From NCBI GenBank assembly GCA_003164815.1, contig PLUF01000040.1, positions 1 through 40,516 on the forward strand: a stretch of 40,516 nt of DNA, read 5' to 3'. The notes under the pieces are model-generated. The model saw nothing but the letters and a program-made list of their open reading frames with translations, had not been told where the DNA came from and made no database searches. A program made the position numbers and the translations under genes. This document shows positions 6,181-14,025 of this stretch, piece after piece; positions within the stretch are counted from its first letter, which is position 1; every line of letters starts with the position of its first letter. Source of the DNA: Candidatus Gagatemarchaeum stordalenia (GTDB taxonomy: Archaea > Thermoproteota > Nitrososphaeria > Nitrososphaerales > Gagatemarchaeaceae).

Positions 6181-6483
6181 CATAGAAATCTGGGGGCCAG
6201 CCCTTGACTTCCATGCCTCGGCCTCGCCCTTCAGCGTCTCGAACTCGGTGTCGAACTCCTTCAGGCGCTTCTCCTGGGCGAGGAGGACCGTGAGGAAGAA
6301 CGGCTCGGTGAGGAACTCCTTGCCGGACTGCTCTACGGCCTCGACGTACCTCCAGCATGACTCCATCATCTCCCGTGCGACCTGCCTGTCCTCGAACCTC
6401 AGCGCCTCGACGAAGGGCCTCCAGCCCTCCAGCTCCTCCTTGAGCAGCCTGATCGTGATCTTGTCCTCACAGGCGAACGGCAT
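6163..6483 (-). CDS. Helical archaeal protein of unknown function
   Basis: The 106-residue product is predicted almost wholly helical: MPFACEDKITIRLLKEELEGWRPFVEALRFEDRQVAREMMESCWRYVEAVEQ, then LTEPFFLTVLLAQEKRLKEFDTEFETLKGEAEAW, a likely coiled coil. There is no membrane segment. The regular charge pattern and codon usage argue for a real gene, and it looks like a small archaeal family without known function. Its C-terminal codons (SSEAQ, stop) fall in repeat c, so the gene end may have been rebuilt by whatever spread the repeat. Confidence 0.65.
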   Translation of the reverse strand: MPFACEDKITIRLLKEELEGWRPFVEALRFEDRQVAREMMESCWRYVEAVEQSGKEFLTEPFFLTVLLAQEKRLKEFDTEFETLKGEAEAWKSRAGPQISMSSEAQ

Positions 6484-6578
6484 GAAGCAGCCATTTGCGA
6501 GTCCGGGCTAATAATGGAGGCTAGAATTCCCACGGGGTTCAGGGAGAGCGAGCTGAAAGTGAACGGTGGTCATTCAGA

Positions 6579-6594
6579 GGGTGAATTGCGCCTC
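6579..6594 (+). repeat. Cassette-like repeat, partial copy d
   Basis: Only GGGTGAATTGCGCCTC remains similar to copy a (14 of 16 bases). The 168 bp between the genes at 6483 and 6652 hold this copy and little else. Confidence 0.45.
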
Positions 6595-6651
6595 TTTTGT
6601 AAGCCGTAAATCAAGCAGAACTTCAGGGAAGAGGGGCGCAGGAAGATCCAT

Positions 6652-7125
6652 TTGTCGAACGCGAGCTTCGCGGCACGCACTCGTGGTAGGTTCCTGCTGG
6701 TCCTCGCCGCCGTGGGACTTGCAGCCGTCGTCGCAGGCAACTTCTTTCCCGGTTCCTGGGTCGTCGCCTCAGGGTGGTCGTTCTACGTTGGCGTCTGCCT
6801 GACGGTCACCTGCCCCTGTGTGTTTTCGGTCATCAACCCGAAGTACCGCACGGTCATCTGGACGAGCGGCATCTACACGCTCCCGGCTCTGCTTATGATC
6901 GTGGGACCGCTGATGGTCATTCTGTCGAGTCCGATTGGTTACGCTCTGCCGCTCGTCGCGCCGTATGGGGACGTGGTCGGATTCGTGCTGTTCCTCACCG
7001 GTGTAATGGCGTCATTCGTGGAACTAGCGGTCCTGGTCGTTTGTTGGCGCCAGAGTAAGTACATCGCCGAGTACATGACTCCGGAAGGCAAGTGGCCGCG
7101 AGAAAAAGCGCCAGAAACTAACTGA
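6652..7125 (+). CDS. Four-pass membrane orphan protein
   Basis: The 157-residue product, starting at TTG 6652, has about four hydrophobic segments (near residues 13-30, 40-62, 72-92, 105-130) and a polar C-terminal tail WPREKAPETN. A CPC motif lies in the second segment (TVTCPCVFSV). No family is recognised. It is bounded on both sides by copies d and e of the 22-bp repeat. The TTG start is chosen because the frame before it is polar and overlaps no promoter-like element; an internal start is possible. Confidence 0.55.
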   Translation: MSNASFAARTRGRFLLVLAAVGLAAVVAGNFFPGSWVVASGWSFYVGVCLTVTCPCVFSVINPKYRTVIWTSGIYTLPALLMIVGPLMVILSSPIGYALPLVAPYGDVVGFVLFLTGVMASFVELAVLVVCWRQSKYIAEYMTPEGKWPREKAPETN

Positions 7126-7147
7126 AGGAGACGTCGAGCCATGTGCA

Positions 7148-7169
7148 GGGTTCTTTCTGCCTCCGCCGG
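7148..7169 (+). repeat. 22-bp cassette-like repeat, copy e
   Basis: GGGTTCTTTCTGCCTCCGCC... matches copy a at both ends with three changes in the middle. It is the last copy, directly after the membrane-protein gene. Confidence 0.6.
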
Positions 7170-7321
7170 GAAATGTAATCGACCCGCAGGTCTGTGACAA
7201 GACGGAAGATCTGCAGAGGAGGCGAGGTCCTTTCGTCTCTCCAGTCGGCGTTATATCCGCTAAACGCCACTGAAGATGATCCGCCGTGCAAGACTCGGAC
7301 CAGGCACAGGGTATCGTGAGC

Positions 7322-7486
7322 ATGATTGACCTGAAGAACCTAGCGCGAACCATGCTCCCACCTTCGAGCGCTCTCAGAGATCTCATTCTATCGGAACCTG
7401 ACACGATCCCGAGTGAAGCCGCTGTGGTCAAAGCCGGGATGTACTCAAGGCTCCTCTATCGTGAGCTGAAGAGTTCGAGCAGGTGA
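7322..7486 (+). CDS. Small orphan protein (54 aa), paralogue of 1467-1619
   Basis: ATG 7322 is aligned with the ATG of the first paralogue; a longer GTG start at 7286 is possible. The two share LPPSSALRDLILSEP and a helical C-terminal half ending Y-R-EL. About half of the residues are identical over the whole length and the differences are mostly conservative. Copy 2 of the 71-bp repeat starts 78 bp downstream, whereas in the first locus the repeat is upstream. No known domain. Confidence 0.65.
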   Translation: MIDLKNLARTMLPPSSALRDLILSEPDTIPSEAAVVKAGMYSRLLYRELKSSSR

Positions 7487-7563
7487 CTCCCCTCGGCCCG
7501 AAGGACAATCCACCCACCCGCTAGGCTTCTTTCATCGCAAAGGTCCGATGAGAACGCCTAGTG

Positions 7564-7635
7564 TTTTGAGACGGCGAACGCTAAACGGGTCGAGCGAGTG
7601 AGAAATCCTCCGGCTTTTCGGTCTCCGCCCCCACC
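7564..7635. repeat. 71-bp dispersed repeat, copy 2
   Basis: Same element as 1332-1402. Its last part, CCGCCCCCACC, is repeated once more at 7659-7669, followed by ACTAATGATG where copy 1 has ACTTTTGATATG; so a 34-bp insertion seems to split this copy near its end. The 328-bp gap 7487-7814 holds this repeat and no gene that can be recognised. Confidence 0.72.
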
Positions 7636-7814
7636 TAAAATGGTAGGTAAATGTCCGGCCGCCCCCACCACTAATGATGTCTCAGGAGGTGTTCCGCAAT
7701 ACATCATCTCATGATTGCCACATTGTGAGGGCTGAGGGACCGGAAGGCGACGGAAATCCCTCTCGATTATAGACTTAATGCTGAGGTGGTTGGCATCGAT
7801 AGTCGGCCTACCCC

Positions 7815-8015
7815 TTGGCAGAATCAGAGACGGCTTCCCTCGAGACTCCCGAAGTTGGAGCGGCAGAAGAGGAACTTTACGAGTGGATCTGGGACAAGGT
7901 TCAGAACAAGTGGGTCAAGATAACCCCATCCAACAGCGAAGGAAGGCGGTGCGGTCGCTGCGGGTGCAGTTGCCCCTGTACGTGCGCGGACTGTCTGTAT
8001 CAGTGCTGTTCGTAG
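7815..8015 (+). CDS. Small acidic protein with Cys-rich tail
   Basis: The 66-residue frame from TTG 7815 has an acidic N-terminus, a tryptophan-rich strand pair EEELYEWIWDKVQNKWVKI, and a tail CGRCGCSCPCTCADCLYQCCS with nine Cys in about 20 residues. The tail could bind metal, clustered as in metallothionein-like peptides, or be a processed peptide. A TATA-like GATTATAGAC lies about 45 bp upstream. No family is recognised. The strong composition makes a chance frame unlikely, but translation is unproven. Confidence 0.5.
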   Translation: MAESETASLETPEVGAAEEELYEWIWDKVQNKWVKITPSNSEGRRCGRCGCSCPCTCADCLYQCCS

Positions 8016-8097
8016 CGGGCTCTCAAGCCCCCGTCCTAGGCACGAGATTCTCCAATCGGTAATGATGAATTAATAGGAGCGCGGGAGCGTTAGAATC

Positions 8098-8574
8098 GTG
8101 CTGAACTTCGTTCCGATGTCAGAGGGTGAGTACGAATCGTGGAAAGCGGCCTCCATCGCAGGCTACGCCGGGGAGAACATCACGTCAGGACGCTGGAGCG
8201 GAGAGGATGCACATCTGAAGTCGGAGCAGGAGTTCTCCAAGCTCCTTCCGTACGGTCTTTCCACGCCAGACAACTACATCTACTCGCTCGTGGAGCAGCA
8301 GACCTCTGAACCCGTCGGGATGATCTGGTTCGCGCTCGTGCGGGAGGATGCCGGGAGGGGGCACGCGTTCCTCTACGACTTCCGAATCGATGAGGAACAC
8401 CGCCGCAAGGGCTACGGGACCCAAGCGCTGTCTCAGCTAGAGGACCGCGTCAGGGCCATGGGGATGAAGACGATCTCGCTTCACGTCTTCGCCCACAACG
8501 GGGCCGCGAGGGACTTGTATGTCAAGGTCGGCTACAAGGAGACCAACATAATCATGTCCAAGGAGCTGGCCTGA
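8098..8574 (+). CDS. GNAT-family N-acetyltransferase
   Basis: The 158-residue protein has the GNAT core: PVGMIWFALV (strand 3), AFLYDFRIDEEHRRKGYGTQALSQLE with the acetyl-CoA loop R-R-K-G-Y-G-T at about residues 102-108, and the C-terminal ISLHVFAHNGAARDLYVKVGYKE strand-helix pair. It transfers an acetyl group from acetyl-CoA to an amine; the substrate is unknown. GTG 8098 is preferred because a TATA-like AATTAATAGG lies about 28 bp upstream, giving a leaderless transcript. It is not in an operon; the next gene opposes it. Confidence 0.9.
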   Translation: MLNFVPMSEGEYESWKAASIAGYAGENITSGRWSGEDAHLKSEQEFSKLLPYGLSTPDNYIYSLVEQQTSEPVGMIWFALVREDAGRGHAFLYDFRIDEEHRRKGYGTQALSQLEDRVRAMGMKTISLHVFAHNGAARDLYVKVGYKETNIIMSKELA

Positions 8575-8610
8575 CCATCCGCATGAGCCACGACTATCCC
8601 CCGCATCCTT

Positions 8611-9228
8611 CTACCTGTGCGCCCGTTTCGCAAGTGGGCTTGCATCGCTGACAAAGACGGGCAGCAGTCCGAGGCAGACGAGGTCTTCTCCAGTGTACCA
8701 TGGTCCCTCCTTCCAGATTGCGGCCCTGCAGCCCACCGACGCCCCAGCCTTCTTCGTCAACTCCTCGAGAGCACCCAAGGTCGCGCCGGTCGAGACCACG
8801 TCGTCGAGCAGGCAGACCCGTTTTCCAGAGAGCCACCGCATCTCCTCCTTGGTCAGGAGGAGCTCTTGCTCGGCCCTCGTGGTGATTGATTTGAGCTTCT
8901 GCGAAGCATAGTCCCCCATGTATGACTTGATGCTCTTGCGTGCGACCACAAACCGATCGAGGCCGAGCTTCCTTGACAGTTCGTAGGCCAGGGGTATCGA
9001 CTTCGCCTCCGCCGTCAAGACCGCGTCCACGCCCAGCGGCCGTACCTTCTGCGCGAGCAGGCCGGCGGCCTGAGAGAGGAAACCGACATCCCCGAGTATG
9101 AGGTTGGCGTCCGAGGCTATCCAGGTGTGGGGGTCGATCTGGACGATGGGGAGAACCCGCCGCAGACCACCGAGCCTGACGGTGTGCCGTCTCTGCCCCG
9201 AGTACGGACGTATTGAAGGCTCTTGCAA
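8611..9228 (-). CDS. Type I phosphoribosyltransferase (purine-type)
   Basis: The 205-residue protein has the PRPP-binding loop VCLLDDVVSTGATLGAL at about residues 136-152, preceded by the segment VDAVLTAEAKSIPLAYELS (a PPi-loop region) and the flexible hood VVARKSIKSYMGDYASQKL. This is the layout of adenine/xanthine phosphoribosyltransferases and of the archaeal proteins related to PurR and GfcR. It lies 49 bp downstream of an APC permease on the same strand, suggesting base uptake followed by salvage (inference). It starts with TTG. The absence of an N-terminal winged helix argues for an enzyme rather than a repressor. Confidence 0.8.
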   Translation of the reverse strand: MQEPSIRPYSGQRRHTVRLGGLRRVLPIVQIDPHTWIASDANLILGDVGFLSQAAGLLAQKVRPLGVDAVLTAEAKSIPLAYELSRKLGLDRFVVARKSIKSYMGDYASQKLKSITTRAEQELLLTKEEMRWLSGKRVCLLDDVVSTGATLGALEELTKKAGASVGCRAAIWKEGPWYTGEDLVCLGLLPVFVSDASPLAKRAHR

Positions 9229-9277
9229 GTCGCAGGGCCGGCTGTCGGGCTGTATTTGTCCTCGACTGCTTTCGGGA

Positions 9278-10867
9278 CTATTCTGGAGGTATTTCCTTGT
9301 ACGCGAGGGTGACGTCTATGCCCCTCTTCCCGTAGTACCACTTGCAGCCGAAGTAGAGGAGCAGGCCCACGATGAACGACGCGATCACATAGGCGTAGGC
9401 GTAGTCATACCCAGGAAGGCCCGCGACGACCGCTGAGGTCCCCCAGATCTGCGGTGAGGCAAGGAACTGGTACGTTATGTAGGAGAAGACCACCGCCATC
9501 AGTGCCCCGCAGAGTATGAGCGCGCCTTTGATCCTGCCTTGCTCGTTCTTGGAGCCGTGGATGACGGCCGTCAGACCGATGAAGACGAAGTAGATCATCG
9601 CAGCTATCACGCCGGCGAAGAGGGCCTGCAGAGTACCGTAGAACGCCGATACCACACCCACTAGCGATACGGTCAGGACCAACACCAGTGCCTGGGCGAT
9701 CATCGGGGCGCCTGTCTTGGGATTGACGTATGCGATGCGCGCCGGCAGGAAGCGGTCGAATCCCTGTGCGAGTAGATAGCGCGAGATGACGATCACGCCA
9801 TAGGCCAGTATCCCGACGTTCCACAAGATCCATGAGAGCCCTATGAAGAGCTGGAGGGCCGAGTTGCCGCTAACCCCCATGGCCAGGGTCCAGAAGTTGA
9901 AGGAGTTGTCGAAGACAAGAGTCGGGTTCGAGAGGGCCGCGTTCGTGAATGGTAGGCCTGCGACGTAGTACATTGTCGCAAAGGCCCCCGTCAGCAAGAT
10001 GAGAACGAGAAAAGATGCCAGAGGCACGTTCCACTTGGCCGTCCCTGTTCCCCTGAGCTCAGAACCGACCGCGGGACCGGCGTTAATCCACGGATAGACG
10101 AAGATTGCGAAGAAAGGCAGAATCGCTATTGTGGCTCCGAGATCGAACGACGAGCCGGTGTAAGAGCTGGCTAGGGAGTTGAACGTGATCGGGTTGTTGT
10201 TGAAGTCCATCAGATTCAGGCCATTGATGTAGTTCGCGACGCCGCTCTGGCCCGCCGAGAGCATCGTCACGATTGCGACCAGGATTCCGATGATTCCGAG
10301 CAGTATCGTGACGGTGACAATCTTGTATCCTATCTTCGGCCTTATCATGTTCGCCAGGATGAGGAGGGCGAATATCCCGGCTCCGACCGCGAACTGCTCC
10401 CAGGGGATAGACCCCGAGACGTTGCCCGGGAGCGCGAGACCGAGGAAGCTCGAGTTGCCCATCGCCAAACCCACCGAGCCTATGGCAAAGACCATCGAGA
10501 GGACGATGAGTGCGAAGTACACCTGAGTCTCCAGGACATACCCCATGAACGACAACGAGCCACCGAGCGGACCCCCGAGGGAGCGGGTGATCCAGACGTA
10601 GTCTCCTCCTGTCCGCTTAATTCGGCTGCCCATCAGAGAATAGACCACTATCTGCGGGACCGAGAGGATGAACGCGATTATAGAAGCGTAGACGAGGTTG
10701 ACCCCTGAGACAGAGGCCAGCGACGCCATCGTGAACCCGATGGTTGCAAGGGCTGCACCGGCTGACATGTTCCCCATGTTCAGAGTCAGGGCATCGAGCA
10801 GGGAAACGTTCTTCACGAGCCCCGTACTTTCTCTAACGAAGACCGCAGGCTTAACCTTGTCGGCCAT
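9278..10867 (-). CDS. APC-superfamily amino acid/nucleobase permease
   Basis: The 529-residue product has about twelve membrane segments. The first contains the APC signature GNMSAGAALATIGFTMASLA near residues 32-51, and the region MGSRIKRTGGDYVWITRSLGG matches the conserved loop after segment 2. A P-W-x-N-A-G motif lies in VYPWINAGPAVGSEL. ATG 10867 is chosen over the TTG one codon before it; a TATA-like TATTTATT at 10893-10900 lies about 27 bp upstream, consistent with a leaderless mRNA. The phosphoribosyltransferase follows on the same strand. The substrate is not fixed by sequence. Confidence 0.9.
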   Translation of the reverse strand: MADKVKPAVFVRESTGLVKNVSLLDALTLNMGNMSAGAALATIGFTMASLASVSGVNLVYASIIAFILSVPQIVVYSLMGSRIKRTGGDYVWITRSLGGPLGGSLSFMGYVLETQVYFALIVLSMVFAIGSVGLAMGNSSFLGLALPGNVSGSIPWEQFAVGAGIFALLILANMIRPKIGYKIVTVTILLGIIGILVAIVTMLSAGQSGVANYINGLNLMDFNNNPITFNSLASSYTGSSFDLGATIAILPFFAIFVYPWINAGPAVGSELRGTGTAKWNVPLASFLVLILLTGAFATMYYVAGLPFTNAALSNPTLVFDNSFNFWTLAMGVSGNSALQLFIGLSWILWNVGILAYGVIVISRYLLAQGFDRFLPARIAYVNPKTGAPMIAQALVLVLTVSLVGVVSAFYGTLQALFAGVIAAMIYFVFIGLTAVIHGSKNEQGRIKGALILCGALMAVVFSYITYQFLASPQIWGTSAVVAGLPGYDYAYAYVIASFIVGLLLYFGCKWYYGKRGIDVTLAYKEIPPE

Positions 10868-11034
10868 CAAGATTGTGCCAAAAGAATACTCTATTTATTC
10901 ATGATTTAACAGGTGGAACTCAAAACGCTCGCAATTTGCTAAAGGCGCGTCTTGGAGTAGAACTGGTCCAAGGCAAGTGCAACTCGCCGTGAGGCAGGCT
11001 GGATAAATAAACAGGGAAGGAGACCGAGCAGGCC

Positions 11035-11661
11035 TTGGTTCGACTGGATCGGTCCTTCTACTCGAGATACACCCCGGACGTAGCCAGGGAGCTCCTCGGC
11101 TCCGTCCTCGTAAGGGTGATCGGCGGCCAGGAGCTCCGGTCGAGGGTCGTCGAGGTCGAAGCCTACCGCGGCGCGGACGACCCGGCGTCTCACGCCTACA
11201 GGGGGGTGACGAAGAGGACCTCGGTGATGTTCGGTGAGCCCGGACACGCCTACGTCTATTTCACGTTCGGTTTCCACCATTGTCTCAACCTGACAACTGA
11301 GACGGAGGGCGAACCCGGGGCGGTCCTGATCCGGGCGGTCGAGCCTCTCAAAGGGATCGATGAGATGAAGAAGAGGCGCGGCGTAGAGCAGCTCACCAAC
11401 CTCACGAGCGGCCCGGGGAAGCTCGCGAAGGCCTTGGGGATAGACCTCAGCCTTAACGGGGAGGACGTGGTCCGGTCGAGAGAGCTCTTCGTGCTACGCG
11501 GGCGCCTTGACGGCAACGTGGCGGTCTCAACGAGGATAGGGATAAGCTCGGGTCAGGAGAAGCCGTGGAGGTTCTACGCCGAAGGCAACCCTTTCGTCTC
11601 GGGTGCCAGAACAATTAACTACCGCACGCTTGAATCGGCGAGAAGAGGGGTCGTCGGCTAG
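11035..11661 (+). CDS. 3-methyladenine DNA glycosylase (AAG/MPG family)
   Basis: The 208-residue protein is a full-length AAG-family glycosylase, which excises alkylated and deaminated purines from DNA in base-excision repair. Visible features are the start FYSRYTPDVARELLGSVLVR, the catalytic region SRVVEVEAYRGADDPASHAYRG with the active-site Glu, the MFGEPGHAYVYFTFGFHHCLN core, the GAVLIRAVEPL strand and LTSGPGKLAKALGI. TTG 11035 fits a TATA box (GGATAAATAA, about 11000-11009) about 28 bp upstream. Its last 15 bp overlap tRNA-Pro. Confidence 0.93.
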   Translation: MVRLDRSFYSRYTPDVARELLGSVLVRVIGGQELRSRVVEVEAYRGADDPASHAYRGVTKRTSVMFGEPGHAYVYFTFGFHHCLNLTTETEGEPGAVLIRAVEPLKGIDEMKKRRGVEQLTNLTSGPGKLAKALGIDLSLNGEDVVRSRELFVLRGRLDGNVAVSTRIGISSGQEKPWRFYAEGNPFVSGARTINYRTLESARRGVVG

Positions 11662-11736
11662 TCTGGTCCAGGCTTCAATCCACGTGGAAGCAGCCTTGGG
11701 CGCTTGAGAGCGCCGGTTCAAATCCGGCCGACCCCA
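11647..11736 (+). tRNA. tRNA-Pro (TGG) with a 14-nt non-canonical intron
   Basis: Acceptor GGGGTCG (11647-11653) pairs with CGACCCC (11729-11735), discriminator A 11736. The T-arm is GCCGG-TTCAAAT-CCGGC. Anticodon loop CTTGGGC puts TGG at 11697-11699. The anticodon stem only closes (CAAGC with GCTTG) if 11679-11692 is removed. Around that segment CTTC pairs with GAAG as a 4-bp helix flanked by 3-nt bulges AAT and CAG, a relaxed bulge-helix-bulge cut after the second base of each bulge. The D-arm then reads normally with G18-G19. Mature length 76 nt without CCA, which is not encoded. Confidence 0.88.
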
Positions 11737-11772
11737 TCACAGACTCCTCCTCGACCCGACTTTACCCGTCGG

Positions 11773-13293
11773 CTACTTCGCTTCAGGGACGGGCGCCATG
11801 GTGGTCGTATCCTCCTCCTCGTCCTCGGGGTAGGCGACCTCCCCGTGTATGGCGAAGTCTCCTATCTTGAGGACCGATTCGGTCTCCTGCAGCGGTATCA
11901 GCTTCCCTACCACCTTGAAGATTGCGAAGGTGACGCAGAAGCTGTACACGATGGTCACACCGGCAGCGAAGATCTGGATCTCCAACTGGTAGATGTTCCC
12001 GAAGAGGGCTCCCGTCAAGCCCGGATAGACATACTGGGTCACATTCGGGTCGGCGAGCACCCCTGTCAGCAGTCCTCCGGTCAGGCCAGCGACCCCATGT
12101 CCCGGGAAGACTCCAAGTGGGTCGTCGACCTTGAGACGCGGCATCAGCTTGTACATGGCGAACCAGGGGATGATACCCGAGCAGATCCCTATCACGATGG
12201 CACCCCAGCCGCTGACATATCCCGCGCCCGGCGTGATAGCCACGAGGCCGGTGATCGCTCCCGTCATGGCTCCGGTGAGGCTCGGCTTCCCGAACCCCTT
12301 CATGTCCATGCACATCCAGACGATTGCGCTGACCGCGGTCGCGAGGTCGGTGTTGAGTACGGCTATTGACGCGTCGATCGAGCTGCCGTAGGGATCACCG
12401 CCGTTGAACCCGTTCCATCCGAGCCACACCAGGCCGCAGCCTATGAGGACGAACATCAGGTTGTTAGGCCTCACACCTCTCTTCTTGAGAGCGCGCGGGC
12501 CTATGGCGAGCGCCGCGGCGAGGCCGGCAATGCCGGCATCGAGGTGGATGACGAAACCACCGGAGAAGTCTACCGCGCCCATCTGGTTCAGCCAGCCTCC
12601 CGCGAACATCCAGTATGCGAGGGGGCTGTAGACCAGAAGGGACCAGACCGGTACGATCACGAGCCAGGCCTTGAAGTTCATCCTCTCGATGATGGCTCCG
12701 ATGAAGAGGATCGGGGTGATAGCCGCGAAGACGAACTGGAACCAGACGACCGTCGAGGTGGGGATGTTGAGCGCCAGCTGCATGGGGCCGACGAGCGCCT
12801 GCGAGCCCTCGGTGAGTCCCGGAGCGACAGAGCTGAGCGTGCCTAGCATGCCATACTTGCCTATCGTGATCGAGGCCGCGCCGAATCCGAGGTTGTAGCC
12901 GGCAAGAATCCAGACGACCAGCACGGCGGCGAAGGCGTAGAACGTCATCATGGCGGTGTTGAGCGCGAACTTCTTCCTCGCCAACCCGCCGTAGTAAAGC
13001 GCCAGGCCTGGAACGCTCATGAGGCCCACCAGCGTCGCAGCTGTGAGCATCCATGCGTTGCTCCCGGTGTCCAGCCAATTCGGGACGGCGCAGTTCGCGG
13101 AGGTCACGCCCCCCGTGCAAGGGAAACTGTTGAGGTTCGGCGGAGGCGCAGTGGGCTGAGCCCCGACTGCGTGTGCTCCGAGGACGGTCAAGGCCAGTGT
13201 CAGCAGGCCGAGGATCGCGATTGTGCGCCGGTTTCCAAGAGTCCCTAGAATCTTGCTAGTCGTGCTCTCTTGTCGAGAGGGCGAACTGTTCAA
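11773..13293 (-). CDS. amt: Amt-family ammonium transporter
   Basis: The 506-residue protein carries an N-terminal hydrophobic segment (residues 24-47), then the eleven-pass Amt core. Signatures include [30 protein letters not shown], the [24 protein letters not shown] segment with a pore His, and [18 protein letters not shown] with the second pore His. Amt proteins form trimers that take up ammonium. The C-terminal tail is acidic. A TATA box at about 13312-13322 lies some 25 bp from the ATG. No GlnB gene is adjacent in this window, so PII control cannot be judged. Confidence 0.95.
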   Translation of the reverse strand: MNSSPSRQESTTSKILGTLGNRRTIAILGLLTLALTVLGAHAVGAQPTAPPPNLNSFPCTGGVTSANCAVPNWLDTGSNAWMLTAATLVGLMSVPGLALYYGGLARKKFALNTAMMTFYAFAAVLVVWILAGYNLGFGAASITIGKYGMLGTLSSVAPGLTEGSQALVGPMQLALNIPTSTVVWFQFVFAAITPILFIGAIIERMNFKAWLVIVPVWSLLVYSPLAYWMFAGGWLNQMGAVDFSGGFVIHLDAGIAGLAAALAIGPRALKKRGVRPNNLMFVLIGCGLVWLGWNGFNGGDPYGSSIDASIAVLNTDLATAVSAIVWMCMDMKGFGKPSLTGAMTGAITGLVAITPGAGYVSGWGAIVIGICSGIIPWFAMYKLMPRLKVDDPLGVFPGHGVAGLTGGLLTGVLADPNVTQYVYPGLTGALFGNIYQLEIQIFAAGVTIVYSFCVTFAIFKVVGKLIPLQETESVLKIGDFAIHGEVAYPEDEEEDTTTMAPVPEAK

Positions 13294-13491
13294 TTCGGTC
13301 GGCCTAAACTGTCACTATATTTAACTATTGCAGGGATAACTTTACAATTGATAACACAAACGCAAAAATTGTTACATACATGTGTACGGCTGTTAAGTAC
13401 CCGTTTGTGCAGTGGTAGACCGGGTGTAGAGGGTCACGTCTCTTGAAACTCACATAGTTTGGTCGTTAAATATCCGTTCGCCTTCAAGTGC

Positions 13492-14025
13492 GTGTCTTCT
13501 CTCAGGGTCTGCAACAAGTGCAAGAGAGAGTTGCCGATATCCGATTTCTACACTGTTGCTTCAGGAATCCGCTACATTTGCAAGAGATGGGAGAGGGTGT
13601 ACTGTGCAACCTACCGCAAGACCCATCATGAACTCAAGACGGAATATGAAAAGGAATACGCACGGAAGAATCCCAGGAGAAGGTGGGCGATTGCCTGCTT
13701 AGCCGGCCATCGAAGGAGGGGATACGCTACTGTGATTACAAGTAAGGAACTCTACCAGATGGCATTGAACACGGAGGCGTGTTTCATTTGCGAAACTCGA
13801 CTAGATTGGCAACTTGGAAACAAGGGAAATATGAGGGATGATAGTCCAACATTAGATAGATTAGACAACGAAGACGTCATTAGAAAAGACAATGTTACCA
13901 TTCTGTGCTACAAGTGCAACGCCACGAAGCGCGACAGAACCATGAAGGAGTTCCTTCTCTATTGTAATGCTGTCGTCGCTAAATTTCATTCACACTTTGA
14001 ATACCCGCACGACGTGCATTTATAG
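13492..14025 (+). CDS. HNH homing-type endonuclease
   Basis: The protein (177 residues from GTG 13492; a TTG at 13459 would add 11) has an N-terminal zinc-finger-like part VCNKCKRELPISDFY...YICKRW, where the second Cys pair is degenerate, and a C-terminal HNH nuclease: CFICETRLDW, then TLDRLDNEDV, DNVTILCYKCNATKRDRT. These are the treble-clef Cys pairs and the H/N region, with Asp where His often stands (TLDRLDN). The TATA-like TTAAATAT at 13465-13472 fits a leaderless start at 13492. Its last 40 bp overlap the 3' end of nrdJ. Base composition is lower in GC than the neighbours, a sign of transfer. Confidence 0.85.
   Translation: MSSLRVCNKCKRELPISDFYTVASGIRYICKRWERVYCATYRKTHHELKTEYEKEYARKNPRRRWAIACLAGHRRRGYATVITSKELYQMALNTEACFICETRLDWQLGNKGNMRDDSPTLDRLDNEDVIRKDNVTILCYKCNATKRDRTMKEFLLYCNAVVAKFHSHFEYPHDVHL

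Noticed and set aside
6514-6609. A 31-codon plus-strand ORF (MEARIPTGFRESELK...) running through repeat copy d
   Set aside because: No ribosome-binding site, TATA box or similarity to another ORF in the window; it spans the repeat without codon conservation, so it is probably chance.
13141-13158. Resemblance of CGGAGGCGCAGTG in amt and GCCTCCGCCGTC near 9005 to the 22-bp repeat core
   Set aside because: Both lie in conserved codons of real genes and match only 10-12 bases, as expected by chance in GC-rich coding DNA.
13380-13450. Stretch GTGCAGTGGTAGACCGGGTG looked like a tRNA D-arm and beyond
   Set aside because: No acceptor or T-arm partner could be found within 100 bp, so no tRNA is called.
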